Positions 12,256 to 24,053 of a stretch of 64,000 nucleotides of DNA are shown piece after piece. The DNA is from Adiantum capillus-veneris (lineage: Eukaryota; Streptophyta; Polypodiopsida; Polypodiales; Pteridaceae): assembly GCA_014529385.2 (NCBI GenBank), contig CM043962.1, positions 125,158,470 to 125,222,469 on the forward strand. The letters are read 5' to 3'. The stretch's first letter is position 1. Every line of letters begins with the position of its first letter. The position numbers were made by a program, and so were the translations under genes. Under the pieces are notes generated by a model. That model made no database searches. It worked only from the letters and a program-made list of their open reading frames with translations, and was not told the DNA's origin.

Positions 12256-12379
12256 TGTTGGGCTGAGAATCTACTCTAAACATAACCGTGTACCCTCATA
12301 TGTGTCTATTCTACATAATTTGGGGTTGCACTCTCTAAGTATTGTCTCTTTGTTCTTCTCTTTCTCTGTCTCCTTAATA
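12256..12379 (+). repeat. possible short LTR (124 bp)
   Basis: Starts TGTTGGGCTGAG directly after a purine run (agtaggggga) and is followed at 12380-12391 by TAGTATCAGAGC, one base away from the standard Met-tRNA primer site. The CT-rich 3' half resembles in style the 141-bp copia LTR at 56803. A second LTR of this family is not seen in the window, so this is a remnant or a solo copy. Confidence 0.5.
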
Positions 12380-13134
12380 TAGTATCAGAGCATGTTTGCT
12401 TTTTCTTCACAAAAAATAGGGCATTTTTTGCCTCCCTTGTAGCGTACGCGTAGCAAAAATCGTCAATTCAACAAAACATAAAACTGTCATGACTTTCTTC
12501 TCAAAACTACAATTTCAGTGTTTCAAAAGTCGTTCTTAATATTTTGGATTGTTTTGGAGCTTCTTGTCGATCATGACATATTTATCAAATTCTGCACCAA
12601 AAGTGACTTACATCAAATTAGTAACTTTTTTCAATATGTTTTCAATCAAAACCATCAAAAGATAAGAGCTTTTATATTTCCAAATCCATTTTCTTTTTGT
12701 TATGAATATTAAATTTCTTTTGATACATTATATATAATTCCATTTGTATAGAACAAATTAGACCAAGAGTTAATTACGTTGAAATTATATTGTATTCAAT
12801 TAGATTTACATATTGATACGTAATGAGTTTCTTATTTCATGATTCTTGGATTTTCTTTTCATGCATCATATGTAATTCGGTTTATATAAATATAAATTAG
12901 ATCAAGAGTTAAACATATTGAATCTACATTGTTTTCAATTTTATTTACATATTGAAAGAAGTAGACAATTTGATTGATCTCCATATTTACTCTTTATGTG
13001 TATCACATATATTTTGATGCATGTGTATCGAGTTAGATCAAATTCATATCACTTTAGATATTTTTATTTTTATTTTCTTTTCAATTGTGTATGATTTATG
13101 ACAAAGATCAAATTGAGATTTTCTTTTATTGTAT
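12380..13134. other. AT-rich DNA with a diverged tandem duplication
   Basis: No gene. Two diverged copies of a segment of about 140 bp follow each other (about 12718-12857 and 12858-12990); both contain a TTAGA(C)CAAGAGTTAA core and a TTTACATATTGA core. The rest is AT-rich and unassignable. Confidence 0.5.
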
Positions 13135-13562
13135 TTATTGAGAGTTACATGATGCTATTGTAAAGACAATTATACTCATCATATCATATTTCACACACAA
13201 ATATGATGTAAGACGTTTCACTTGAAGAAATAAAATTGTATTCATCATAGATATCGATGGTTTATGGCTTGTGGTACTCACATAGCACAATGTGGGCCTC
13301 ATAGCATCCAAGTGTGGTTTCCTAGGAGATTGCATAAATTGACTTACCAACCCAATTGTGTAGCTCAAGTCTAGATTTGAAATAGTCAAGTAGATCAAGC
13401 TACCAACCATCTTCTTGTACATGGTAGCATTCTCAAACCACTTGGCTTGCATCATTTTCCAAATCTATATTATGATATAAGGGTATCACATTTGGCTAAT
13501 CAAAATCATTCATACCATACTTTTTAAGCATGTCCAAATCATATTGTCTTTGTGATAGCCAT
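13135..13562 (-). pseudogene. pol: copia A fragment 3: RT end and RNase H start
   Basis: Minus-strand frames read LSQRQYDLDMLKKYGM (13505-13562) and then VGSLIYLTISNLDLSY and SQFMQSPRKPHLDA, the typical passage from copia RT into RNase H. It continues the protein interrupted at 23669, apart from a few residues lost at the junction. Frameshifts and stops are present. The upstream neighbour on the minus strand is the LTR at 13563-14059, which was inserted into this element. Beyond 13135 no further copia coding or LTR is recognisable. Confidence 0.8.
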
Positions 13563-14059
13563 TGCTATAGATGGAGGCGTAGAGAGCCCTGCAAAATACC
13601 CAAAAAAGTAAAATGCAAGCCATAAACGAATAAAATTGTATACCTAGCAACCATCTTTCCACATAATCCAAGCCATACACAATAACGGGGAGAGAGAGAG
13701 AGAGAGGGGGGGGGGGGGGGGGGGGGGGGGAAGGCATGCAAGCGCACCTCCTAGAGCAGAGTGCTACACCGGCACCGCGAAGGAGAAGAGAGAAAAAAAT
13801 AAACAGGCATTGGGTGCAGTCTCCCCCCGTGCAAGAGTGACCATTTCCCTCTTGCATGTATTTCATTTGTAGATTTCTTGAATGGTCAAATTGAGTACAA
13901 ACTAGTCGGCCTGTCATAAAATGGCCAAAGCTCATAAAAGGGCACTTGAATAATAAAATGTATAATATATATATATATTTCCATTCTCATATGCCTAGCT
14001 CGATCCAACCTTTTTCCACCTGTCAGCTGTAAAAATAGTAAAATATCAATTCCATAACA
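13563..14059 (-). repeat. 3' LTR of element B
   Basis: About 497 bp, related along its length to 23165-23668. It contains a GA run and a long G tract (about 13705-13731) that produce proline-rich artefact ORFs on the minus strand. Confidence 0.75.
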
Positions 14060-16727
14060 TACATCTGCGTTGGAAAGCAACTTGCCTCAGTTGCGAAGAT
14101 AAACAATTTGCAAACAATACTTGTCAAAAACAATGATTAGAAATCTGTATCGAAATTATCACAGAGTAAAAGGAAAATCTATAAAATTAGACAACATTGC
14201 TTATGTCTGCCGTCATCCACATACTACCTATTCTAGTGTTCCATACCACTAGAATAAGCAGTATATGTCATACCCTAATGAATCAGGATATCATTGGTCA
14301 CACTCATCATCAATCTCATAACGTCAAGTCTCATCACATAAACACTGCCGTGACAAAATAACTATCAGATACCATATCGCAATCCAACTCCAATTCCACA
14401 ATATAAGTCCAAATCCAAATCACTTTCATTATGTACCCGGGTAACAAAATCATACCAGTTACAGTGGTGGCCAGCCACTGCAGCATGATTTTATGATTGG
14501 TGTTGCCTAAATTGGCGAATCTACATCAATAAGACGTGCTTCCTAAATCAGCAAATCTAGAGTAATGCTGCCTAAATTGGAGAATCTGCATTTGGTATAA
14601 AAAATATTGCAAGTATGTAGTTTTTTGGTGGGCTGCCTAAATCGGCAAATTTGCACTAGGATGAGCATTGACATGTTGCCTAAATTGGCGAATCTATGTG
14701 TCTGTGACCAATGGACTAGACATGGCATAAAAAGTAAAAAATAAATGAGCTGTTTGATATAAATTTGGAATAGATTGGAATGTGTTAGTGATCATTGCAC
14801 ACCAGCTGAAGTCATGTAAGTAGTGGTATGACAAGTCATCTCAGTAAGAGTTCAATCAAAGAAAGTAGAACCCATGACATTAGAAACAATGGATTTTGCA
14901 ACATAATGTAAACAAGTAAGGGAGCATCTGAAAAAAAGTATTTGCTTGCTGCAACGGTGCTGGGGTATCTATAGGGGTGTGAGAATATCTACAAAAAGAC
15001 TCACTTAAAAGAAATCAAATATAATAAATATTAATTTATCAAACCACTATAAAACTAGAGGATTCGCGCATAAGGACATGTGATGAAGGGTGGGGGAATT
15101 TGGAGTGGCCAAGATAAGAGAAGAGATGGGATAAGTACTTGTGATAAATTAGATAATGTTACTTTTATGTCTAAGGATATATAGAGAGATTTTACGTATC
15201 AGGGATAATTGTAATGATGTTTCAAGAGGGATATTATCAGAATGCATTAAGGAGTATCTTACCTGGATTTGGATATGAGAACATTGCATTTAGATTTATC
15301 TGCAAAACTTTTCTAAAAACCAAATCACTAAAAACAATGGCTTGTTAATTTAAAGAAGTTGTTATTAATTGCACATCATATGCATTAACATTTGAAATGC
15401 CATGAAGGACAAAATTGATGCAAAGTTTGTTTGCCAAGAAAAGACAATGAAAGTAGAAAACTTGAAGGACAGACGAGCAGAGTGGTTTGCAAGATTGGGA
15501 TGACCAGTGGATATCGATCTTCAGATAAAGTGAGGCCACATATAATGTATAATTGTGAGGATAATCCAAAAACAGCTCCTAAAGTAGTTGCCCCAAATTC
15601 TGGTGGAGAGGTAAATATCCTTCACTAAACATTGTCTTCTGCGAAGGAGTATTGGAAACATTGACAGGGATGTGATACATAAGCAAATACCTGGAGCTTT
15701 ATCGAGTAATATGTAACAAAAATTGCTAATGGATATAATCTTACAGTACATAAGTAAGGGGTAATATGCAAATAGTGATGTACTTGGATCTATATTCATG
15801 TAACCGGGATAACAGTCACCTTAAGTTTTGGTAACTAGAACTGTATCCACTTAGAGTTCTCATATGGTTATCCTTGTTCAAATACTTAGGCCTGATACAT
15901 CTTGACCATACGCAAAATAATTAAGGGTATGGAAAATACATCCCAATGACGTATACCTAGCATGTCACATAGAGAAAAAGAGAGAAGACTTGACACCAAA
16001 TGTGGTCCTACATCCGAGTGCCGTAGTACGTGAGCATCTCACACTTGACACAAAAAACGAAAAAAGAATTATGACTATCAAATTTATATCCATTGCTGTA
16101 CAAAAATGTTAAACAGAAAAATTATTATTTTGAGTCTCCTCTGATAGAGCCTAATAGCTTAAGCCTTAGTAAAAATGTGTTGTACTGTTGTACGATTTTG
16201 ACAATCATTCAAACATCAACTCCAAGTTTTGAAAGACCATATAGAACACTCCCAGTATGTGTGCGTGTGTGTGTGTGTGTGTATATGTACATCATCAAAA
16301 TTGATGAGTCAGTGAGTGGGGATGGCAAGAGGTCATCGACTTGTGAGGTTGGGGACAATCAAATAAAAAAGGAGGGTCCGTAGATTGGTTTTGGTATTGA
16401 TATCAATCAGGGTCCAAAAGGTAAGGGGGAGAGGGGGGGAAGAGGGATAGAAATGAGATGAAATGCTATATTAACCGTTGGCAAAAGGCCAAAAGTACCT
16501 ACGAGACGAGATCCTTGTGGTTGTAAACCAATGTCTAGACACAAAATTAAAAGGAAGTACATTGAAAGACTAAAACTAAAAGCCTAAAGGAGTGATAAAA
16601 ATCATCATCAAGATCATGGTATGCCGGAGGATACGTGGCAAAGGGCGTCATGCAAGAAAAGATTCCACAGGTTGTTGAAGTGCGTCACTGATGGCCACTT
16701 TTGCAAGGTTCCGTACTAGGAGGGGGG

Positions 16728-16798
<71 letters not shown>

Positions 16799-17251
16799 GA
16801 CATGAAATTACTCGTCTTCCAACCCCTATGGGACAAAACCGCTACAATCCTTATGGAGCTAATAAAATGTTTGGGTACAAAATAAAATGAAGTAAAATAA
16901 GGGTTAAAAAGAACTCAAGGATATCTAGCGACTTTCAAACTCTAGCTAAAAGGGCAGGTGCAAGGCCCCAAGGACCTTTTATGCATAATGCAAAAGGCTC
17001 ATTTCTTTTTGGCTGGACTCCATAGCCATGGGCTCTTCTTAACCTCCTGCAAAGGAATTTTATTGTGGACATTGGAACATGGGAAGCTCATGTTCTGCTT
17101 TTCTCTAAGACATGCTCCATTTGAATTATACTTGAGTCTTAAATTCTGAGGACCTCAAAAAGGATGAACCTAGGTCCCTGGAGTTAGAGTAGAGCACTAT
17201 GTGCAAAGAGCTTTCTGGCCACCCGCTCCATGGGACATAAAGTACATATTG
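14060..17251. other. interior of element B, no coding recognised
   Basis: Three kilobases with only short frames that resemble nothing known. It contains a dispersed 20-bp motif array (14504-14695), a GT run near 16258-16282 and a long GA microsatellite (about 16731-16796) that generates an Arg/Glu-repeat artefact ORF and its Ser/Leu mirror. Confidence 0.5.
14504..14695 (+). repeat. five copies of a 20-bp motif, irregular spacing
   Basis: Variants of TGCCTAAATTGGCGAATCT occur five times, at about 14504, 14540, 14568, 14632 and 14674. The intervals differ (28 to 64 bp) and the sequence between copies is unrelated, unlike a simple tandem repeat. The core TAAATTGGCGAAT is partly palindromic, so protein-binding sites are one possibility. 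Confidence 0.7.
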
Positions 17252-17256
17252 AACTC

Positions 17257-17592
17257 TATTATGGAATTGATATTTATCCATTAATTGCAGCTGATAGGTG
17301 GTAAAAGCATCAGCAGATAATGGATTATGCAAAAGGATATTACATTTTATGTATATTTGATTATTCAAGTGCTCTTTATGAGCTTTGGCCATTTATCTCC
17401 GTTCGGCCAGCTTGTACTCATTTTTGGGTATTCAAGAAATCTATAAATAAATACCTGCAAAAGGAAAATGCTCACTCTTCCACGGGGGGAGATTGCACCT
17501 AGTGTCTACGTATTCTTCTCTCCTCTCTTCTCTTCTCTCTCGTCGTGTCGGTGTAGCACTCCGCTGTAGGAGGTGCACCGACACATGTTCTC

Positions 17593-17679
<87 letters not shown>

Positions 17680-17806
17680 CTCTCTGTTCGCATACATCAT
17701 TGATAATGTGCTATGTGAGGCGTCAGGTATGCAGATTCGCTCATTTATGCTTAGTAGTATGTTGTTTCGGGTATTTTGTAAGGCAGCCACACACCCTTTT
17801 GTAGTA
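17257..17806 (+). repeat. 5' LTR of element C
   Basis: Begins TATTATGGAATTGATATTT and ends TTGTAGTA, aligning with the LTRs of element B over most of its length. A (TC)n run at about 17594-17675 expands it and generates Ser/Leu and Arg/Glu repeat ORFs that are artefacts. Near its end GGGTATTTTG is shared with both B LTRs. Confidence 0.8.
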
Positions 17807-18030
17807 GTGGTATCAGAACTGGATTTACGCTCCTACTAATATAAGTACAACTATAGAGATCTCTACGAGCTGCATCTAAGTCATCATCCTCTTTTACCTT
17901 AGTCTCTTCTCGTTTTTCTTGTTTGCATGGCATATAGATTCTGTAAAGACATGCTAAGCAGAAGATTGCCAGTATTGTTTTTATAGTTTTCTATTTTCCT
18001 ATTGTTGAGAGTGTATGATAACAAGCAAAG

Positions 18031-18066
<36 letters not shown>

Positions 18067-18526
18067 GGCATAATTCGTTCATCTTGTATAGATAAGTGGC
18101 ATTGCATAGTGTGGAAGATCTCACATGCTGAATAGGATCACAACCCTCTTTGAACAATCTTTCTAATTGTATGTATATATGCAGCGATTGTTAGATGTAT
18201 AGATGAGTAGTATAGGAAAGCATGAAGACAAAGTCAGAGACTACCCATAAGCTTTAGTAGAGTTTAAGTAGATCAAGAGGAAGCGAAGAGGAGTGACAGA
18301 TCACAAACCGAAGAAGCTGGCAGGAGGATATGGGAATGATCCGATGTTAGGGAAACTATTTACAAGATAATGTATGTGTCACGGCATGACTGCAGGGGTA
18401 GAGATGTTTTCATGTAGTAGCCCGATGGAAGAAAACATCGCTTGGGTGAGCCCCTCCAATGTGGGATGGTAGTACAAAAATACTTGTTTGCTGGAACACT
18501 TTCAAAGAGTTTTCTCTATTGGACTA

Positions 18527-18743
18527 GAAAGTGATATCTATCAATGAGTATTGTAATTTGTATGGATGGGTTCAAATCAACCTTGCTAACCACTGAAAGT
18601 GATATCTATCAATGAGTATTGTAATTTGTATGGATGGGTTCAGATCAACCTTGCTAACCACTGAATTGTAACCACTGAAGTGATATCTATCAATGAGTAT
18701 TGTAATTTGTATGGATGGGTTCAAATCACCCTTGTTAACCACT
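18527..18743 (+). repeat. 68-bp tandem repeat, three copies
   Basis: Copies start at 18527, 18595 and 18677 and share TGATATCTATCAATGAGTAT and GTATGGATGGGTTCA. Copies 1 and 2 are nearly identical and adjacent; a short ACTGAATTGTAACC filler separates copies 2 and 3. Confidence 0.95.
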
Positions 18744-19592
18744 GAAATTGTTTTCGACTGTATGGTAGAAGCTCACCCAACTCGAATGTCGAACTTCACT
18801 TTCGTGCTCAGGCAGTAGCACCATCCCGTAGCATGGGCTGCCCATCCTCGTATCCAACTACCTGCCATAACATTAAGTGTGAGCTAGATGTCCTCCTCGA
18901 CAAGCTATTGACATCAACATACGATATCGTGAGTGTTTCTCCACTCCTAACCCTTAACCCTACAACATACCCTCTCACCCCCCCCTCAAAAGCACTATTG
19001 GTTGACGGAGGCAATCATTGCGGATACGTTGCCTTACGTCGGCAATGCAGGGTCCAACACCGGCAGTATAAAACTTGGTTTTGCAGCCTCCCAGCCCCTT
19101 TTGGGTTCCAGTTACTTGGTTGTTGGTCGGTCTAATGTGCATGCGCAACCACTCAACTACCCAAGCCCTACAGTAGTCGTCGTCTACCAGTCACCTAACA
19201 CCACTCCACCTGCCTTTCACCGTTTAACTGCGCAACCCTCCACATCACCTCGACCTTTGCGGCTTCACGCAGCCGATTCCCCCCTAACCACCTGCAGCAT
19301 GCGACTGTTGGCCTTTCCTTTATCTTGCTCCCTCAACCAGTCACTTTGATGGTTATCTCATATAAGCAGCCATCGGGGTCGTTTTCACGCCCTCATGCAA
19401 CCATCCAACCCTCACTGACACTCTCTCCACCTCCCTCCTTCTCGGTCAACGATCACTTCCCTACCATTAAAAGGTGCCCGCGCATGCGGATCATCCCCTG
19501 CAGCCACCGAGTGGTGCTCACACTCTCTCTCCCTGTCTCTTTCCCTTATCTTCCACTACCGGCTGACAGTAGCTACACAAATACCCACCCCT

Positions 19593-19628
<36 letters not shown>

Positions 19629-20356
19629 CTGTGCAAAAGTAGTTAGCTCCTCTCTCTCTTTCTCAACTGGAAGCATGCACACATGAATACCCTAGAGATA
19701 CGACATCTTCCTAGACTCTTGACTACCAATAACCATCCACAATTGAACCCTTCTCCAGTTACTCACTATCTCGAGTGCAAGGAGTCCTTGGAGCACCACC
19801 TTTTGCCCGACCGCGTATTGCATCACGGTGTTTGCCAGCAGTAGCTTAACTTTGCCGCATATCAATCGCCATGCTTCGCTGTGTTGAAATTGATTGTAAT
19901 AGAACCGATTGGCCGATAAAATGACAACGATGTGCATCGCTTCATGATCTGAACAACAATTGGATAGTACATGGCAGGCCCAAGGACGTTATTTGCAATC
20001 CAAGTTAAGCATTTTTTAATTAAAAAAAAACCAGAGCGATGGTGAAATTGTGATTTGATGTTCAGAGCTGGTATTGCACTAAAATATTAAAATCTGCCCA
20101 ACTGATTTTACATACCCTGCTTGCATGCACGATGAACTAAACTCAAGGATTTAGTGGGCGTGTCGTCGACGGCGGGCCACAGCTTGGAAGTTTGACGAAA
20201 GGGACATATGGGAGGGACATACAAAGCATACATACTAAATTCGTGGGGAGGTTCAAATTTTCCAATCGTCGTCTGTTTTTTTTAAAAATTATCGCGCAAT
20301 CATGCACAATCCCAATCACCATCGTCGGTCTTGGTCCATCTCGGCAGTTTTTGTGC

Positions 20357-20424
20357 TGAGTTGAGATAGCGTTCTCGATTGCTGCATCACTGAGTTGAGA
20401 TAGCGTTCTCGATTGCTGCATCAC
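20357..20424 (+). repeat. 34-bp perfect tandem duplication
   Basis: The 34-bp unit beginning TGAGTTGAGATAGCGTTCTC occurs twice back to back (20357-20390 and 20391-20424) with no mismatch, so the duplication is recent compared with its surroundings. Confidence 0.95.
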
Positions 20425-21344
20425 TATGAATTCTTTTTGATAATACATATAGATATATATTTGCAGACCATCCTTCACCTTTGAAGTTATCCCACATGAT
20501 TCTCCACTCATTTGGTGATTTCTTAAGGTCTCCTAAGACGTTGGCTGCTAAATTAACCAAGTATGGTAATTTGGTTATATTAATCGTCTTCCAAAGGCCC
20601 AAACAACCTATGGGATTAATGTGCTACAATCTTGTTGGATCTCCTACCATGTCTGGGTACGAAATAAAACGTAGTAACATAACGGCTACATTGAACATCA
20701 GTGTCTTATGCGATTGGCTCGCATCGGGCACTGACTAGGGATATATTGCATTGGTCACTGAAGTCCGTCGACAATGTTCGACTCCACAACAATATAGTCG
20801 TATTGGATGTCTCCCAAGCCTTGCTAAAATAGCCGAGATCCTCTGCTAGAGCCTCCATCACTGATGGGGTGGCCCTCGTAGACATAGTCGTCTCACTATC
20901 CCAAGCATAATAACTTTATCAATCACTATACCTCTAGTATAGGGGGATTTTGATGTTTGTTGTAAAGCGTGCTCCTCTCCATGTCGAGACTCTTCTTCTA
21001 TCCTACTGGGATCCAACAGCAAGTCACTTGACTCTCACAAGGCCATATTCACAGTCCCACTACTCTCTTTATCTTTTCTCCTTGACAAACACAATTCCTC
21101 CACTTGCTAAGCACGACTGCCACCTAGATATGGCCAGATCAATATCTCACTCGTATGTTTTCATTAGTGAAATAGAAGTATTACGCTAATTACACATTGT
21201 TAATGTATATTGAGAGTTGCAAATAACTGTGATTGTTTCCATCACGTATATAATGCGTTCTTGAAGCATCTTTCACTTATTTTTGCAAACCTTGTCAAAT
21301 TGATGCTGATCTTCATTACACAATTTTTGCCTGATTCCTCCACT

Positions 21345-21447
21345 AGTGATGCTATAAAATATTGTAGTATCTGCAGATTCGCTCATTATGCTTAGCAGTA
21401 TGTTGTTTCGGGTATTTTGCAAGGCAGCCAAGCATATGTTTGTAGCA
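21345..21447 (+). repeat. truncated 3' LTR of element C
   Basis: The last 75 bases or so match the end of 17257-17806 (shared GCAGATTCGCTCA and GTATGTTGTTTCGGGTATTT). The 5' part of this LTR is missing, presumably with the adjacent polypurine tract. Confidence 0.75.
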
Positions 21448-21452
21448 AACTC

Positions 21453-23151
21453 AGTCGCTTTGGAAGAGAACATTCCACTGCTCCACGCGTCTAGATTTGC
21501 AAAGTCTCACTTGACCGCATGGGGAAAGCCCGTTGCAAAATGGTGGGGGAAGCCAGACTTTGAGACACTGGTCCCTTTCTTCCACTAAAACAAAATGGGT
21601 TGATATCCTGGGTTTGGCTTCTTGCGACGACTGGCTTGGCTGTTGCTGGGGTGTCTATCAGTTTTGCAATTGACAATATTATAATAGTATGATAACAGTA
21701 TTACATCCGGCTGGCATGCTGTAACATCAATTTTCTATGAGCATCAACAACGTGCATGTTTTTGGTGTCCACTACCTATCTCAGGGTGTACCCTGACCAC
21801 CCAAGCGTTACTTGATTAAGTTGATTACACTGCACGGATATCCTCTTAGAGGCCTCTAATGACAGGCGTAAATGCTAGAGGCTAAAAATCTGTTGAGATG
21901 TGTACTAAGAGCGCACCAACCTGCATGCTGCAAGCAAGTGTGTGTGGTTGGCAAGCATACCATGCAACCAAAAAGGGTGTGCGTGTAGTTGTTAGGCGAG
22001 AAAAAAGAGAGAGAGGCCAGCGGACTGCGGCTAGTTAAGTGACCACAACCGCATGGCGGCTAATGGAGGAGAGAGTGAGGACGAGAGGGAAGCCGGCTAG
22101 TAAGGACACTCCCGGCATTTTGGACGCTCTGGGGTGAGCCGTTTTCTTTGCAGCTGAGGATAGAGGTGACTGGTGGAGAGTGAGAGACTCGAGAAACTGT
22201 CATGAGTGTACTAAGGGTCGGTGATAAAAAATCTAGGGCCGAAGTGTTGCATGGATGGGAATTCATCTTTGGTTTGCATGCGCACACGAGTGGTGCAGGC
22301 CAAATGACAACTTATGCCCCATGCGTGTGCTTAGGTTGTAGTGCGTGCATCCTATGGCAAAGCCAATGGCACGGACGTGAGGCAAGGAAAGAGGGCAACA
22401 GAGGTAGATGCAAAGCCAGGGAGTTTGCAAGATGTGCCACCTAGAGAGGCTGACAACTCCTTGCCTCGCTGCTCATTCATCTACAGAGGATGCCGCCACG
22501 GACCTCCCCTTTTATGAGCCTCCGGCCTGCTTTCCAAGGTGGAGGCATCCAATTTTTGGATTTATGGAAACGCCAATGCAAAGACCTTCCACTCCCTTTT
22601 TGTTGCTCATGAAGGCAAGAAGGAGCTTATAGTCTATCAAGCTGCGTCACTTCACACAGCACCTTGGACATGGCATGGTGTCCCAGCTATGGGCCAACAT
22701 CACCACTACTGTCCTTTGATCGCTCGTAATCCTTTGAAGACCTTAATTTGCTTTCCACGATTATTTGGTGTTTTGTTCCCATGTTGCTAATGTTAATCAA
22801 TCTTGTAATCTGAGTGCTCATGGTTCGACGATATCATAGAACATTGAAATTTCCAATCTACTATATCTACACTAATACTTACCTATAATATGATATTGTG
22901 CTTCCCTTTATTCTATTGACATCTCCATATCTTGGCAATTATATGCAAATCTATTACAACTTGGCGATTTCTACTATTCAAACACCTACCATTTCGAACA
23001 CACATCTAAGCACTCAAGGTAAAATACATATTAATACATGCATATTGAAGATCATTATTAATAAAATTGAGTAATTAAAAAGTGCTTAGATCCTAAAATT
23101 GTCACGTTCGCTCTTCTTACAATCCATATCTTGCCAAGAGCAATGGTTTGT
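21453..23151. other. interior of element B, leader side
   Basis: Non-coding in appearance. It lies between the nested element C and the primer site of element B. Several plus-strand frames at 22200-22790 are open for 70-80 codons but match nothing I recognise. Confidence 0.45.
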
Positions 23152-23163
23152 GCTCTGATACCA
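23152..23163 (-). promoter_or_regulatory. primer binding site of element B
   Basis: The minus strand reads TGGTATCAGAGC one base after the end of the 5' LTR, a perfect match to the initiator Met-tRNA primer site. Confidence 0.9.
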
Positions 23164-23164
23164 C

Positions 23165-23319
23165 TGCTACAGACGGAGGCGCGAAGAGCCTTGCAAAATA
23201 CCCAAAAATAGTACAATATAAGCCATAATAAAACAAAATTGTATACCTGGCAACCATCTTTTCACGTACTCCAAGCTGTATGCGATAAGAGAGAGAGAGA
23301 TAGATAGATAGATAGATAC

Positions 23320-23351
<32 letters not shown>

Positions 23352-23668
23352 CGTGCAGGCGTACCTCCTAGAGTAGAGTGCTACACCGGCACCACGAAGG
23401 AGAAGAGAGAGAAAAATACATAGGCACTGGGTGCAATCTCTCCCCATGCAAGAGTGACCATTTCCGCCTTGCACGTATTTCATTAGATTTCTTGAATGGT
23501 CAAATTGAGTACAAACTGGCCGACCGATCATAAATGGCCAAAGCTCATAAAAGAGCGAATAATAAAATTATATATATATATATATATTTCCATTCGCATA
23601 GGCCTAGCTCGGTCCAACTTTTTTCCACCTGTCAACTGTAAAAATAGTAAAATATCAACTCCATAACA
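23165..23668 (-). repeat. 5' LTR of element B
   Basis: 504 bp on the minus strand, TGTTATGGAG...TGTAGCA, followed by a primer site. It contains GA/GATA microsatellite tracts at 23287-23344. Related to 13563-14059 and, in inverted orientation, to 17257-17806. Confidence 0.8.
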
Positions 23669-24053
23669 GCCAAGAATTTCAATGCCCAAGAAGTACCACA
23701 AGTATCCCAAGTATTTCATCTCAAATTCTTGCATAAGTAGAGCTTGTACGTCTTCTACTTTAGTCACATTATCACCTCAAACAATCAAGTCATCCATACA
23801 AATGCATATCACAACAATTATTGATTCATTCTTTTGTGCATATAATGAACGATCTACATTTGATATCTCAAAATCCAAGGAAACAAGGAATGCTCCAATC
23901 CTTTCATACCAAGCTCTCGCTGCTTACTTCAATCCATATAGTGCTTTCTAACCTTCATACAAGGTCACATAGCCTCATATTCACATAGCCTTGTGGCTGC
24001 ATCATATACACAACTTCCTCCAAGTTTCCATTCATGATAGCAATATTTACATC
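23669..24053 (-). pseudogene. pol: copia A fragment 2: central and C-terminal RT
   Basis: Minus-strand frames contain VNIAIMNGNLEEVVYM, a YGLK...ARAWYERI passage, the catalytic CMDD (near 23790) and KYLGYLWYFLGIEIL at the very end. Frameshifts and a stop after MDDLIV break it. It continues fragment 1, which stops at 28584 on the other side of the Mutator-like insertion, and is itself cut at 23669 by the LTR of element B. Confidence 0.88.

Larger units (their letters stand above)
17820..21344. other. interior of element C
   Basis: No coding sequence recognised. Contents: a (CA)n run (about 18035-18062), a 68-bp tandem repeat (18527-18743), C-rich and CT-rich DNA at 18750-19630 whose ORFs look compositional, and a perfect 34-bp tandem duplication at 20357-20424. 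A minus-strand frame at 20387-20602 (GLWKTINITKLPYLVNLAAN) looks less random than its neighbours, but I do not recognise it. Confidence 0.5.
17257..21447 (+). mobile_element. non-coding LTR element C nested in element B
   Basis: Plus-strand sibling of element B. A 5' LTR (17257-17806) is followed by the primer-like site TGGTATCAGAAC (17808-17819), and a truncated 3' LTR ends at 21447. The flanking pentamer AACTC is identical on both sides (17252-17256 and 21448-21452), which fixes the ends. The 3.5-kb interior holds no recognisable gag or pol, only a tandem repeat, a CA run and pyrimidine-rich DNA. The first two bases are TA rather than TG. Confidence 0.8.
13563..23668 (-). mobile_element. 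non-coding LTR retrotransposon B in copia A
   Basis: Two similar sequences on the minus strand (13563-14059 and 23165-23668) behave as 3' and 5' LTRs. Both start TGTTATGGA and end TAGCA, and the upper one is followed by a perfect primer site. Outside both ends lies copia A coding sequence in matching order. The flanking pentamers are GCCAT (13558-13562) and GCCAA (23669-23673), a 4/5 match. I see no gag-pol remnant in the interior, so this looks like a large non-autonomous element. Weak points: no clear polypurine tract at the 3' LTR, and LTR divergence over 10% by eye, so it is old. Confidence 0.65.

Noticed and set aside
13510-13935. 141-codon minus-strand ORF with poly-Pro
   Set aside because: It runs through an LTR with a G tract and microsatellite; the same LTR elsewhere has a different frame.
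16648-16885. Long open frames reading Ser/Leu or Arg/Glu repeats
   Set aside because: They are translations of a GA/TC microsatellite (also at 17499-17839) and have no non-repetitive conserved part.
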